NCBI GenBank assembly: GCA_002328835.1
Contig: DCWN01000041.1
Span: forward strand, 47,980-111,979
Direction: 5' to 3'
Source of the DNA: Acidobacteria bacterium UBA2161
GTDB taxonomy: Bacteria; Acidobacteriota; Vicinamibacteria; Vicinamibacterales; UBA823
DNA: 64,000 nt
Shown here: positions 40,900-49,975 of the stretch, piece by piece
Position numbering within the stretch: position 1 is the first letter of the stretch
Layout of the letters: every line of letters begins with the position of its first letter
Program-made: the position numbers and the translations under genes
Notes under the pieces: generated by a model
What the model was told of the DNA's origin: nothing
The model's input: the letters and a program-made list of their open reading frames with translations, nothing else
The model's database searches: none

Positions 40900-41862
40900 C
40901 TATCGCTTCTGGAAGTGATCGATCACGCGGGTGAGGATCTCGGACAGCTGAACCTTCGGCTCGTACCCAGTCAGCGTCTGGAGCTTCGTGATGTCGGGCA
41001 CGCGTCGTGGCATGTCCTCGAACCCGGCTTCGTACGCTTCGTCGTACGGGATCGTCACGATGTCGGACGGGCTCCCGGTCATCGCCTTGATCTGCTCGGC
41101 CAGTGCGAGAATGGAAATCTCCTCGCCGTTGCCGATGTTGAACACCTCGCCCACCGCCTTCGGCTCGGCAATCAGCTGCATCAGCGCGTCCACGACGTCG
41201 CCAACGTAGGTGAAGCTGCGGGACTGTGAGCCGTCGCCGAACACCGTGATCGGGTGTCCGGCGAGGGCCTGCCGCACGAAGTTCGGCACCACCATGCCGT
41301 ACTGGCCAGTCTGCCGCGGCCCGACGGTGTTGAACAGCCGAACGACGATGACCGGAAGCTTCTTTTCCTTCCAGTACGCCAGCGCGAGGAACTCGTCGAT
41401 CGCCTTGCTGCAGGCGTAGGCCCAGCGGTGCTTCCAGGTGGCGCCCAGCCTGAGATCGGCGTCCTCCTTGAACGGGATCTCGGTCGACTTGCCGTACACC
41501 TCCGAGGTCGAGGCGACGACCACGAGCTTCTTCTTCTTGTTGGCCAGCGTCAGCACGACTTCCGTGCCATGCACGTTGGTTTCGATCGTGTGAACCGGCG
41601 CCTCGACGATCAGCTTGACCCCGACCGCGGCCGCCAGATGGAAGGCGACGTCACAGCGGTCGATCTGTTCGGCGAGCAGTGGCTCGTTCGTGATCGAGTC
41701 GATCGTGTACTGGAAACCGTCTCGACCCTTGAGATGCTCGATGTTCTCGATCGATCCGGTGGAGAGGTTGTCGATGACCTCGACGCCATGGCCGGCGTCG
41801 AGCAGCGCTTCCGCGAGATGGGATCCAATGAAGCCCGCTCCGCCCGTGATCAGCGCGCGCAC
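40900..41862 (-). CDS. NAD-dependent epimerase/dehydratase (nucleotide-sugar)
   Basis: A 320-residue extended short-chain dehydrogenase. The NAD motif is TGGAGFIGSH at residues 6-15. The catalytic set is the Ser/Thr region in STSEVYGKS (118-126) and Tyr149-x3-Lys153 in YACSK. RLFNTVGPRQTGQYGMVVPN, FGDGSQSRSFTYVGDVVDAL and NIGNGEEISI match the UDP-glucuronate decarboxylase and UDP-glucose/dTDP-glucose epimerase-like group. The precise sugar is undecided; UDP-xylose or related synthesis for surface glycans is plausible. It lies between ychF and the STN gene on the same strand. Confidence 0.9.
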   Translation of the reverse strand: MRALITGGAGFIGSHLAEALLDAGHGVEVIDNLSTGSIENIEHLKGRDGFQYTIDSITNEPLLAEQIDRCDVAFHLAAAVGVKLIVEAPVHTIETNVHGTEVVLTLANKKKKLVVVASTSEVYGKSTEIPFKEDADLRLGATWKHRWAYACSKAIDEFLALAYWKEKKLPVIVVRLFNTVGPRQTGQYGMVVPNFVRQALAGHPITVFGDGSQSRSFTYVGDVVDALMQLIAEPKAVGEVFNIGNGEEISILALAEQIKAMTGSPSDIVTIPYDEAYEAGFEDMPRRVPDITKLQTLTGYEPKVQLSEILTRVIDHFQKR

Positions 41863-41874
41863 TGCGTCATTCTA

Positions 41875-42948
41875 TCACGTCGCAAAGCGGTAGGTGATGA
41901 TGTCGCCGTCGCGCACGACGTACTCCTTGCCCTCGAGGCGCATGCGACCGTGTTCTCGACACGCCGCCAGTGAGCCGTGCTCGATGAAGTCGGTGTAGGG
42001 CACTACCTCGGCGCGGATGAAGCCACGTGAGAGGTCGGTGTGGATCTCACCAGCTGCGTCCTGCGCCACGGTGCCGCGTGGCACCGTCCACGCGCGACAC
42101 TCCTGCTCGCCGACGGTGAAGAACGAGATGTAGCCCAGCAGTTCGTAGCTGGCCCGGATGATGCGATCGAGACCCGATTCGGTGAGGCCGAGATCGGCGG
42201 AAAAGGCCGACGCGGCCTCTTCGTCGAGTTGGGCAATTTCCAGTTCGATTTTCGCGCAGACGCCCACGGCCTGCGCCCCGGCGTCCGACAGGACTGTCTG
42301 GAGTCCGGATGCCGCACCGGCCAGGCCGTCGGGGAGGTCGGCTTCGTCCAGATTGTTCACGACGAGCAGCGGCTTCGCCGAGAGGAACTGAAAGCCGCGG
42401 AGACGTTTGGTCGCCGGGGCGTCGAGGCTGAGCCGGCGTAGCGGTATACCGGCTTCGAGCGCCGCCTGGCATTCGCGCAGGACGGCCTGTTCGGCGCGGA
42501 GGCCGTCGTCGGGTCGTTTCTTCAGATCCTGGTCGAGTCGACCGAGCCGGCGCTCGGCCACGCCGAGGTCGGCCAGGATCAGTTCCTCCTCCATCGTGCG
42601 TGCGTCGCGCTCCGGGTCGACACTGCCGGAGGTGTGCGGCACCCGTTCGTCACGGAACGACCGCACCACGTGGAGGAGTGCGTCGGCCTCCCGGAACGCG
42701 GCGATGTCCAGGAGCGACCGGGTCCCGCCGTGGCCGGCCATCTCGGCCAACTCCACGGTGGCCGGCACCCGTTTCTTCGGCTGGACGAGCTCGACGAGCC
42801 GATCGAGCCGGGGTTCGGGCACCCGCGCGACGCCGACGTGCGCTTCGGTCCGCCGCGACCCGTCGGGGCCGTCGGCCGAGTTCGTCATCAACTGGAAGAG
42901 TGTCGTCTTGCCGACCGAGGGGAATCCGATGAGGGCCGCACGCAACAT
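41875..42948 (-). CDS. ychF: OBG-type ATPase/GTPase YchF
   Basis: A 357-residue P-loop protein of the Obg family. Residues 8-16 give G1 (GFPSVGKTT). DIAAFREADALLHVVRSF and LVVNNLDEAD occupy the G3/G4 region, with Asn-x-x-Asp/Glu in place of NKxD as in ATP-preferring YchF. A helical insert follows (RRLGRLDQDL) and the C-terminal TGS domain is EIHTDLSRGFIRAEVV. YchF binds ribosomes and modulates stress translation. The stop lies 12 bases before the epimerase start, so they are likely cotranscribed. Confidence 0.94.
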   Translation of the reverse strand: MLRAALIGFPSVGKTTLFQLMTNSADGPDGSRRTEAHVGVARVPEPRLDRLVELVQPKKRVPATVELAEMAGHGGTRSLLDIAAFREADALLHVVRSFRDERVPHTSGSVDPERDARTMEEELILADLGVAERRLGRLDQDLKKRPDDGLRAEQAVLRECQAALEAGIPLRRLSLDAPATKRLRGFQFLSAKPLLVVNNLDEADLPDGLAGAASGLQTVLSDAGAQAVGVCAKIELEIAQLDEEAASAFSADLGLTESGLDRIIRASYELLGYISFFTVGEQECRAWTVPRGTVAQDAAGEIHTDLSRGFIRAEVVPYTDFIEHGSLAACREHGRMRLEGKEYVVRDGDIITYRFAT

Positions 42949-43097
42949 CGCGAGTTCGAGCGCAATTCCGGGCGTTAGATGAGGTCTGACGAGGTGGCCG
43001 ATGGTAACACGGCGCCCTGGACCGGCCGAGTTTTCGCCTCGAACCCCACCGCAGGCGAATATTTATCGTAAGTCATTGAGCTATCAGATTTTATGTG
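42949..43097. other. AT-richer intergenic region upstream of the dcw promoter
   Basis: The gap between the divergent ychF and mraZ genes drops in GC just before the mraZ promoter (an A/T-rich stretch around 43058-43095). This could act as an UP element for that promoter. No gene is seen. Confidence 0.4.
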
Positions 43098-43126
43098 TTG
43101 ACAGTTTCCGGCCCTTTTCCTACGAT
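43098..43126 (+). promoter_or_regulatory. Sigma-70 promoter of the dcw (division/cell wall) cluster
   Basis: TTGACA at 43098-43103 and TACGAT at 43121-43126 are separated by 17 bases. The start would be near 43133, at the first MraZ-type repeat, so repressor binding there would block transcription. Confidence 0.75.
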
Positions 43127-43130
43127 TGCG

Positions 43131-43164
43131 GTGGATTCTTGTGGAGTTCTGTGGAGTTATTGGG
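43131..43164 (+). promoter_or_regulatory. MraZ operator: GTGG direct repeats with 10-base period
   Basis: GTGGATTCTT, GTGGAGTTCT and GTGGAGTTAT start at 43131, 43141 and 43151, followed by a degenerate TGGG at 43161. Direct repeats of TGGG/GTGG spaced by one helical turn upstream of mraZ are the known binding sites of MraZ, which represses its own dcw operon. The array ends at the mraZ GTG. Confidence 0.85.
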
Positions 43165-43604
43165 TGCTTAGAGGGAACTTCTCGGCGAAGATAGATGACA
43201 AGGGTAGACTCAAGATTCCGTCTGCCTTTCGGGTCTGGATGGAGAAGCGCCACGGCGCCGATCTGTTCCTGACCAGCGTGTCGGGCGAATCCGTCCGCAT
43301 CTATCCGCTGCCGGTGTGGGAGGCGATCGAGGCCAAGCTGGCCCAGGTCCCGTCCACCCATCCGTCCCGCGTCAGGTTTTTCGACCGGGTCAACTACTTC
43401 GGACAGCCCGCTGAATTCGATCGGCAAGGACGGGTGTCGATTCACGCCCGGCTCCGCGACTCGGCGTCGATGACCGGCGAGGTCGACGTCTTCGGACAGT
43501 ACGACTACCTCGAGATCTGGAATCACGACCGCTTCGTCGCGAAGCTGCAGCGCGAGCCGTTCTCCGACGACGATGCGCGCGCGCTTGCGGAGTTCGGAAT
43601 CTGA
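43164..43604 (+). CDS. mraZ: Transcriptional regulator MraZ
   Basis: A 146-residue protein with two SpoVT/AbrB-like swapped-hairpin repeats: GNFSAKIDDKGRLKIPSAFR (residues about 4-23) and PAEFDRQGRVSIHARLRD (residues about 79-96). DKGR and DRQGR are the repeated DNA-contact motifs. The GTG at 43164 gives the typical (V/M)LRGNF start. Its gene sits directly behind an array of GTGG repeats that it probably binds. The TGA overlaps the rsmH ATG by one base. Confidence 0.95.
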   Translation: MLRGNFSAKIDDKGRLKIPSAFRVWMEKRHGADLFLTSVSGESVRIYPLPVWEAIEAKLAQVPSTHPSRVRFFDRVNYFGQPAEFDRQGRVSIHARLRDSASMTGEVDVFGQYDYLEIWNHDRFVAKLQREPFSDDDARALAEFGI

Positions 43605-44497
43605 TGGCGGAGGTGCCGCACATTCCTGTGTTGAGCGCGGAGGCCATGGGCTACATGGCGCCCGAGCGGGGAGGCCTGTTCGTCGACTGCACCATTGGTG
43701 CGGGTGGTCATGCGCGAGCGCTCATGGCCGGTGGCGCGACGCGCCTCCTGGGGCTCGACCGCGACCGGCACGCTCTGGCGTGCGCGGCCCAGTCATTGGC
43801 GGCGTGGCGAGACCGCGTCGACCTCGTCCACGCCGATTTCCACGAGCTCGACGCGGTGCTCGATGCCCGAGGTATCGCGAGAATCGACGGAGCCATCGCC
43901 GACCTCGGCGTGTCGTCGATGCAGTTGGAGGGTGACGGGCGGGGGTTCAGCTTCAAGCGGGACGAGCCGCTCGACATGCGGATGGATCAGTCAGCGGGTG
44001 CCACGGCGGCGGAACTGATCCGCGAGACGTCGGAAACCGAGCTGGCCGACGCGATCTTTCGTTACGGCGAGGAGCGCCACTCGCGCCGGATCGCCCGAGC
44101 CATCGTCGCGACTCGGCGCGATGCACCCGTCGAGACGACTGGCCAACTCGCCGCCATCGTCCGACGCGCGATGCCCAACCGCGGTTGGCGTCGGATCGAT
44201 CCGGCGACCCGCACCTTCCAGGCGATCCGCATCTGGGTGAACCGGGAACTGGACGGCCTCGCGACAGCCCTCGAGGTGATCTGCCGGCGCTTGGCTGCCA
44301 ACGCCCGCGTGGTCGTCGTGTCGTTCCACTCGCTGGAGGACCGGATCGTCAAACAGACGTTCCGCGCGCTCGGACGTGGCCACGAGGCCATCATCCGCAT
44401 TCTGACCAAGCGCCCGCTCGTGGCGAGTGATGACGAGCGCGATCGAAATCCCAGAGCCCGGAGCGCCAAGCTTCGAGCGGCGGAGCGCATCGCATGA
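43604..44497 (+). CDS. rsmH: 16S rRNA (cytosine(1402)-N(4))-methyltransferase
   Basis: A 297-residue SAM methyltransferase that modifies C1402 in the ribosomal P site. SAM-binding motifs: DCTIGAGGHARAL and LGLDRDRHAL; other landmarks are AIADLGVSSMQLEGDGRGFS, DEPLDMRMDQ and the C-terminal VVVSFHSLEDRIVKQTFR. It is the second gene of the dcw cluster in the usual order. Its stop overlaps the ftsL start (ATGA). Confidence 0.97.
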   Translation: MAEVPHIPVLSAEAMGYMAPERGGLFVDCTIGAGGHARALMAGGATRLLGLDRDRHALACAAQSLAAWRDRVDLVHADFHELDAVLDARGIARIDGAIADLGVSSMQLEGDGRGFSFKRDEPLDMRMDQSAGATAAELIRETSETELADAIFRYGEERHSRRIARAIVATRRDAPVETTGQLAAIVRRAMPNRGWRRIDPATRTFQAIRIWVNRELDGLATALEVICRRLAANARVVVVSFHSLEDRIVKQTFRALGRGHEAIIRILTKRPLVASDDERDRNPRARSAKLRAAERIA

Positions 44498-44886
44498 GTA
44501 CTCGGCGAACCGACTACGCGGTCAAGAAGGGTGTGAGCAATCGGTCGATTGTTCGCGAGGTCGACGAAACGCGGCAGCGCGAACTCTGGCGGTCGCTTGG
44601 CGTGGGCGGGCTGCTGGTCGCGGTGCTGCTGTTCTCCGCGTGGCAGCACTTCGAGTTGCTCCGCCATGGCTATCGGGTCGAGCAGATGCAGCAAGAGCGC
44701 GCCGAGGAGGAGGAGATCAACCGGCATCTGCGGCTGGAGATCGAAACGCTGCGGTCGCCCAAGCGGATCGAGCAGATCGCGACGGAGAGGCTGAACCTGG
44801 TGGCCCCCAGCCAGGAGGAAGCGGTGATCATCGAGCGCGTCACGCCGGCGTCGCCGGCGGGGCGCGGCGTCGTGGCAGCCCGTTAA
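44494..44886 (+). CDS. ftsL: Cell division protein FtsL-like
   Basis: A 130-residue bitopic membrane protein: a basic cytoplasmic N-terminus, one helix (LGVGGLLVAVLLFSAWQ, near residues 35-52) and a periplasmic coiled coil (EQMQQERAEEEEINRHLRLE), ending with IEQIATERLNLVAPSQEEAV. FtsL sequences are poorly conserved; the call rests on topology, length and the position between rsmH and ftsI. It would partner FtsB and FtsQ in the divisome. Confidence 0.88.
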   Translation: MSTRRTDYAVKKGVSNRSIVREVDETRQRELWRSLGVGGLLVAVLLFSAWQHFELLRHGYRVEQMQQERAEEEEINRHLRLEIETLRSPKRIEQIATERLNLVAPSQEEAVIIERVTPASPAGRGVVAAR

Positions 44887-44898
44887 CCGGGGAGTCCA

Positions 44899-47004
44899 TT
44901 GGCCGAACGGGGATCACGCAAGCACCGAAAGCGGCGGGGGGCACGTGCGCCCGGAAGCCTGTTCGCGCATCTCGATGCGACCGACGCCCACGGCGCGGCG
45001 GCCGGCCTCGCGTGGCGTCAGACGATGCGGCGCCGCGTTCTGGTGGTGGCGGTGGGCCTGGCGCTGTGGACCGCCGGCATCGAGACCCGCCTGCTGTTCC
45101 TGCAAGTCTGGCAGTTCGACGACATGGTGGCGCGCGCGGAGCGGCAGCAGCTGCGTACGGTTGCGACGCCGGCCAAGCGCGGAGAGGTCCTCGATCGCCA
45201 TGGCCGCGTGCTGGCCGTCAGTGCCTACGCGGATTCGATCTACGCCGTTCCGGCCGAGATCAGCGAGCCCGAGCGGATCGGCCGCCTGCTGTGTGAGGCA
45301 CTCGAGGAATGCTCCGAGGCGTTTCGCGATCGTCTGGTCGAGCGCCTGCGCGGCGATCGCGCCTTCGCCTACGTGCGCCGGCAGGTGTCGCCTCGCGAGG
45401 CGGCGCGCGTCGCCGACCTCGGCCTCGACGGCGTCGGCTTCCTGAAAGAGCATCGGCGGTTCTATCCGAACCGCGAACTAGCGGCTCACGTGCTCGGCTA
45501 CGTCGGCATCGACAATCAGGGCCTGCACGGCATCGAATCGACCTACGACGAGCAGATCCGAGGCCGGCCCGGCCAGACCCTGATTCAGACCGATGCGCGC
45601 CGGCGCGCGTTCAGCCGGCTGGACCGTCCGCCCACCAGCGGAGCCACACTCGAACTGACGATCGACGAGTACCTCCAGCACATCGCCGAGCGAGAGTTGC
45701 GCGCCGCGGTGGAGACGCACGATGCCGACGGCGGCACGATCATCATCCTCGACCCGTTGACCGGCGAAATGCTGGCGCTGGCCAACGAGCCGACGTTCAA
45801 TCCGAACGACTTCGCGGCCTCGACGGCGGACACCCGACGGAATCGGGCCATTCAAGAGATCTACGAGCCGGGGTCGACGTTCAAGATCGTGACGGCCTCG
45901 GCGGCCCTGCAGGAGCGGATCGTCGAGCCTGACGATCCGATCGACGTCAGTGCCGGGATGATCCGCTTCGGGTCCCGGCAAATCGACGATTTTGTTCGCT
46001 ACGACACGCTGTCGTTCGCCGACGTGATCGTCAAGTCGAGCAACGTCGGCGCGATCAAGGTGGCGCTGCAAGTCGGACCCGGCTCCCTCGATCAATACGT
46101 CAGGCGGTTCGGGTTCGGCCGGACGTTGTCGCCCGACTTCCGCGGCGAGAGCGCCGGCATCGTCTGGGATCCAGCGCGTCTGAACGACAGCGCCCTGGCG
46201 TCCGTGGCAATCGGCTATCAGGTCGCCGTGACGCCGCTCCAGATGGCGGCCGCCGCCAGCGTGATTGCCAACGGCGGCGAGTTGATCGAGCCGCGGATCG
46301 TGCGGGCGGTGCGTCAGGACGGCCAGCGCATCGCCGTGACACCGCGGGTGCTCGGACGTGCCGTGACCTCGGAGACCGCCGCGACGATCACCACGATCAT
46401 GGAGGACGTCGCCAAGCGCGGCACGGCGCGGCGCGGCGCGATTCCCGGCTATTCCGTCGCCGGCAAGACCGGAACCTCCGCCAAAGTAGTCGACGGCGCG
46501 TACTCGCAGAGCGAGTACAACGCGTCGTTCGTCGGGTTCGTGCCGTCGCGAGACCCGGTCTTCACCGTGCTGGTTGTGATCAACGCGCCGCATGGCGAGG
46601 AGTACACCGGCGGCGCGGTTGCGGCGCCAGTGTTCAAGCGGGTGGCCGAGAGTGCCCTGCGGCACCGCGGCGTGCCCCCGTCGGTTCAGCCGGCTTCGCC
46701 GATCATCGCACGCCGCCGCGGCGATCCGCTGCCGCCCGTCGTGGCGCCGGCCGTTCGGCCGGTCCTCACGTCACTTACTAGTGTCGGCCAGGGGCCGCCG
46801 ACGATGCCCGACCTGCGCGGCCTCAGCGCCCGGCAGGCCCTGCGGGCCCTGGCGCACCTGAGCATGGTCGCGCGGTTGCACGGCGACGGGGTCGTCGTGG
46901 CACAGCAGCCGGGAGCCGGCGATGCCATCGAATCGGGGATGACGAGCGTGCTGCAGCTGTCGCGGCGGCCGACTCCCGCGAAGGACGGCGAGCTCGATCC
47001 ATGA
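44899..47004 (+). CDS. ftsI: Peptidoglycan transpeptidase FtsI/PBP (with PASTA domain)
   Basis: A 701-residue class B penicillin-binding protein. One membrane helix lies near residues 46-66. The pedestal domain includes KRGEVLDRHGRVLAVSAYAD. The transpeptidase has SxxK at Ser326-Lys329 (GSTFK), SxN at 380-382 (SSN) and KTGT at 523-526. A single C-terminal PASTA-like domain (residues about 634-690, MPDLRGLSARQALRAL) resembles the Gram-positive PBP2x/SpoVD type more than E. coli FtsI. The start is TTG at 44899 with GGGGAG five bases before. It overlaps murE by ATGA. Confidence 0.96.
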   Translation: MAERGSRKHRKRRGARAPGSLFAHLDATDAHGAAAGLAWRQTMRRRVLVVAVGLALWTAGIETRLLFLQVWQFDDMVARAERQQLRTVATPAKRGEVLDRHGRVLAVSAYADSIYAVPAEISEPERIGRLLCEALEECSEAFRDRLVERLRGDRAFAYVRRQVSPREAARVADLGLDGVGFLKEHRRFYPNRELAAHVLGYVGIDNQGLHGIESTYDEQIRGRPGQTLIQTDARRRAFSRLDRPPTSGATLELTIDEYLQHIAERELRAAVETHDADGGTIIILDPLTGEMLALANEPTFNPNDFAASTADTRRNRAIQEIYEPGSTFKIVTASAALQERIVEPDDPIDVSAGMIRFGSRQIDDFVRYDTLSFADVIVKSSNVGAIKVALQVGPGSLDQYVRRFGFGRTLSPDFRGESAGIVWDPARLNDSALASVAIGYQVAVTPLQMAAAASVIANGGELIEPRIVRAVRQDGQRIAVTPRVLGRAVTSETAATITTIMEDVAKRGTARRGAIPGYSVAGKTGTSAKVVDGAYSQSEYNASFVGFVPSRDPVFTVLVVINAPHGEEYTGGAVAAPVFKRVAESALRHRGVPPSVQPASPIIARRRGDPLPPVVAPAVRPVLTSLTSVGQGPPTMPDLRGLSARQALRALAHLSMVARLHGDGVVVAQQPGAGDAIESGMTSVLQLSRRPTPAKDGELDP

Positions 47005-48551
47005 CGCTCAGCGAACTGCTGTTGCGGACGGGCGCCACGCTGGGCGAAGCCTTGAGCGCCGACCGCGGTGGCGCTGCAGCCCTGGCGGCACCGGTGACAT
47101 CCATCGCGTACGACTCGACCCGCGTTTCCCCAGGCGCCGTCTTCGTCGGGCTTCGCGGCGAGCGGGTCGACGGGTCCACGTTCGCCCGCGAGGCCGAGCG
47201 TGCCGGCGCGGTCTGCATCGTGTCGGAATCCGCGGTCGGCCCGGACACCCGCGGGCCGTGGGTGCAGGCGCGCGATGCGCGGCGCGCGCTGGCGGCGCTC
47301 TCGGTCGGATTCTTCGGGCACCCAAGCCACCACGTGCCCGTCATCGCGATCACCGGCACGAACGGCAAGACGACCACGGCGTACCTGATTCAAAGCATCT
47401 TCGAGTGCGCCGGAGTACGGTGCGGACGCATCGGCACCATCGGCCACCAGATCGGGTCGAGCCACCATGCGGCGTCGCTGACGACCCCCGAGGCGAGCGA
47501 CATCCAGCAGATGCTTCGCGCGATGGTCGACGAGGGCGCCGGCGCGTGCGTCATGGAGGCGTCATCTCACGCGCTTGCGCTGCACCGGGTAGACCAGACG
47601 CGGTTCGCGACGGCCGTCTTCACCAACCTGACGCGCGACCATCTGGACTTTCACGGCGACATGAACCGCTACTTCGAGGCGAAGCAGCGGCTCTTCGAAA
47701 TGCTGCCCAAGGGCCGCCCGTCGATCGTCAATGTCGACGACCCACGGGGGGCGAAGTTGGCGCGGACCGTGGAACGGCCGGTCACCTACGCCTGCCAGGC
47801 CGACGCCGACGTAACCCCGGGCGAGATCGAGGCGTCGTTGACCGGTCAGCGATTCGACGTGCGCACGCCGCGCGGTGGGCTGCAGGTGCGGTCGGAGCTG
47901 ATCGGCGAAGGCAACACGTTCAACATTCTCGCAGCGGTCGCCGCGGGGGTCGCGCTCGACGTCCCCTTCAGCGCCATCGAAGCCGGTATCGCCGCGGTCG
48001 AGGCTGTGCCCGGGCGTTTCGAGACGGTGTCGGGCGATGCTGACGATGTCACGGTTGTCATCGACTTCGCGCACACCGACGATGCGCTGCGCATGCTGCT
48101 GAATGCGGCCCGGCCGCTGGCCTTGGGCCGACTCATCACCGTCTTCGGGTGTGGCGGCGATCGCGACCGGTCCAAGCGACCGCTCATGGGTGCCGTGGCG
48201 GCGCGCCTCAGTGATCTCGTCGTCGTGACCTCCGACAACCCGCGCTCGGAAGATCCGCAGGCCATCATCGATGAAGTTGTCGGAGGGATCGAGCCACGGC
48301 GCGACGAGTCGGGCCGGGTTCCGGCGCCTGTCCGCCCGCCCGGTGAACCGACGCCGTATCTGACGTTCGTCGATCGTGCCGAGGCGATCGACCACGCCGT
48401 GCGAAGTGCTCAGGGAGGCGACGTGGTGATTGTTGCCGGCAAGGGTCACGAAAGATCCCAGGTGATGGCGGATGAGACTGTGGCGTTCGACGACGCCGAA
48501 GTGGCGCGGGCCGCATTGGCGCGGCGGCGCAGCAGCTCGCCGGTGTCGTGA
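47001..48551 (+). CDS. murE: UDP-N-acetylmuramoyl-tripeptide synthetase (meso-DAP type)
   Basis: Adds the third amino acid to the UDP-MurNAc peptide. It is 516 residues with the Mur ligase ATP site GTNGKTTTAYL near residue 120, VMEASSHAL and TNLTRDHLDFHGDM. The substrate-selecting motif is DNPR in VTSDNPRSEDPQ, which marks meso-diaminopimelate rather than lysine as the added residue. The end FDDAEVARAAL is typical. Start and stop both overlap neighbours (ATGA with ftsI, GTGA with murF). Confidence 0.96.
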   Translation: MTLSELLLRTGATLGEALSADRGGAAALAAPVTSIAYDSTRVSPGAVFVGLRGERVDGSTFAREAERAGAVCIVSESAVGPDTRGPWVQARDARRALAALSVGFFGHPSHHVPVIAITGTNGKTTTAYLIQSIFECAGVRCGRIGTIGHQIGSSHHAASLTTPEASDIQQMLRAMVDEGAGACVMEASSHALALHRVDQTRFATAVFTNLTRDHLDFHGDMNRYFEAKQRLFEMLPKGRPSIVNVDDPRGAKLARTVERPVTYACQADADVTPGEIEASLTGQRFDVRTPRGGLQVRSELIGEGNTFNILAAVAAGVALDVPFSAIEAGIAAVEAVPGRFETVSGDADDVTVVIDFAHTDDALRMLLNAARPLALGRLITVFGCGGDRDRSKRPLMGAVAARLSDLVVVTSDNPRSEDPQAIIDEVVGGIEPRRDESGRVPAPVRPPGEPTPYLTFVDRAEAIDHAVRSAQGGDVVIVAGKGHERSQVMADETVAFDDAEVARAALARRRSSSPVS

Positions 48552-49975
48552 CGGGAGTCGTGGCGAACCAGCCGCCGTGGCGGTTGACCGCCGGTGAGAT
48601 AGCCGGTGTGCTCGATGGGACGCTGGTTGTCGGGCAGGGAGCCGAGCCGCTGGGTCCGGTGTCGATCGATACACGGACGTTGCACGTGGGGGATCTGTTC
48701 TTTGCGGTTCGGGGCGAACGATTCGATGGGCATGATTTCACGGACGCGGCGATCGAGCGTGGGGCTCGGGGTGTCGTGGTGAGCGATCGGGCGCAGATTC
48801 CGGCGGCGACAGCCGACCGGGCGATCGTCATCGTCGTGCGCGACACCGTGCGCGCATTGCAGGCCCTGGCCAGGCACGTCCGCCGCGCATCGGGCACCCG
48901 CGTCGTCGCGATCACGGGCAGCGCGGGCAAGACGTCGACCAAGGAGATTGTGGCGGCGCTGCTGGCGGCGCGGTTCCGCGTCGTCCGGAACCACGGCAAC
49001 TTGAACAACCACATCGGGCTGCCGCTCTCGCTGATGGCACTGCTCGAGCGTCCCGATGTCGCCGTTATGGAACTCGGCATGAACCACGCGGGCGAGATCG
49101 CGCGGCTCGTCGGCATCGCCGAGCCGGATGTCCGGATGTGGATCAACGTGGGCGATGCCCACCTCGGGTTCTTCGGGACGGTCGAGCAGGTGGCTGACGC
49201 CAAGGCCGAGATCATGGACGGCGCCACGTCGGACGGCGTGTTGATCGCGAACGCCGACGATGACCGCGTCATGGCGCGCGCCCGGCGATTCCCCGGGCGC
49301 GTCGTCACCTTCGGGATCCGACAGCCTGCTGACGTTCAAGCCACCGAGGTGCGCGATCGAGGCCTGGACGGGACCGACGCGACGCTGTCCACCAGCGAGG
49401 GGCCGGCAGCCCTTCGGGTGCCGCTGATCGGACAAGCGCAGCTGGCCAATGTGCTGGCTGCGGTGGCGGTGGCGCTGGAGTTTCAGATTCCCCTGGAGAC
49501 CGTGCGGGCCCTGGCCGCCACCCTGGTGCCGGTCGCCCACCGCGGCGAGGTCGTCCGGCTGCGGAACGACATCGTCGTCGTCGACGACTCGTACAACTCG
49601 AGCCCGTCGGCGCTGATCGCGGCGCTGGAACTGCTCCGGACCGAGCGACACCGCCGGCGGCGGGTGGCGGTGCTGGGCGAAATGCTCGAGCTGGGGGCCC
49701 AGAGCCGCACGCTGCATCGGGAGTGCGGGCGCGCGGCCGCCGACTGCGGCGTCGACCTCCTCGTTTCGGTCGGCGGCGAGAATGCCCGGGCTCTGGCCGA
49801 CGGCGCGATCGACGCCGGGCTCGAGTCGGGTGCCGCGTGGCACGTCGAGACCAGCGCCGAGGCCGGTCCGGTCGTGGCTTCGCGTCTGGAAGGCGGCGAT
49901 CTCGTTCTGGTCAAGGGTTCGCGGGATGTCGAGACCGACCGGGTCGTCGAGCACCTGAGATCGGAGCTGGTGTGA
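48548..49975 (+). CDS. murF: UDP-N-acetylmuramoyl-tripeptide--D-alanyl-D-alanine ligase
   Basis: Attaches D-Ala-D-Ala to complete the UDP-MurNAc pentapeptide. It is 475 residues with SIDTRTLHVGDLFFAVRGER, the P-loop GSAGKTSTKE near residue 123, NHGNLNNHIGLPLSL, MELGMNHAGEI, VVDDSYNSSPSAL and VLGEMLELGAQS. The start is a GTG overlapping the murE stop. The ddl gene for making D-Ala-D-Ala is not in the window. Confidence 0.96.
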   Translation: MTGVVANQPPWRLTAGEIAGVLDGTLVVGQGAEPLGPVSIDTRTLHVGDLFFAVRGERFDGHDFTDAAIERGARGVVVSDRAQIPAATADRAIVIVVRDTVRALQALARHVRRASGTRVVAITGSAGKTSTKEIVAALLAARFRVVRNHGNLNNHIGLPLSLMALLERPDVAVMELGMNHAGEIARLVGIAEPDVRMWINVGDAHLGFFGTVEQVADAKAEIMDGATSDGVLIANADDDRVMARARRFPGRVVTFGIRQPADVQATEVRDRGLDGTDATLSTSEGPAALRVPLIGQAQLANVLAAVAVALEFQIPLETVRALAATLVPVAHRGEVVRLRNDIVVVDDSYNSSPSALIAALELLRTERHRRRRVAVLGEMLELGAQSRTLHRECGRAAADCGVDLLVSVGGENARALADGAIDAGLESGAAWHVETSAEAGPVVASRLEGGDLVLVKGSRDVETDRVVEHLRSELV

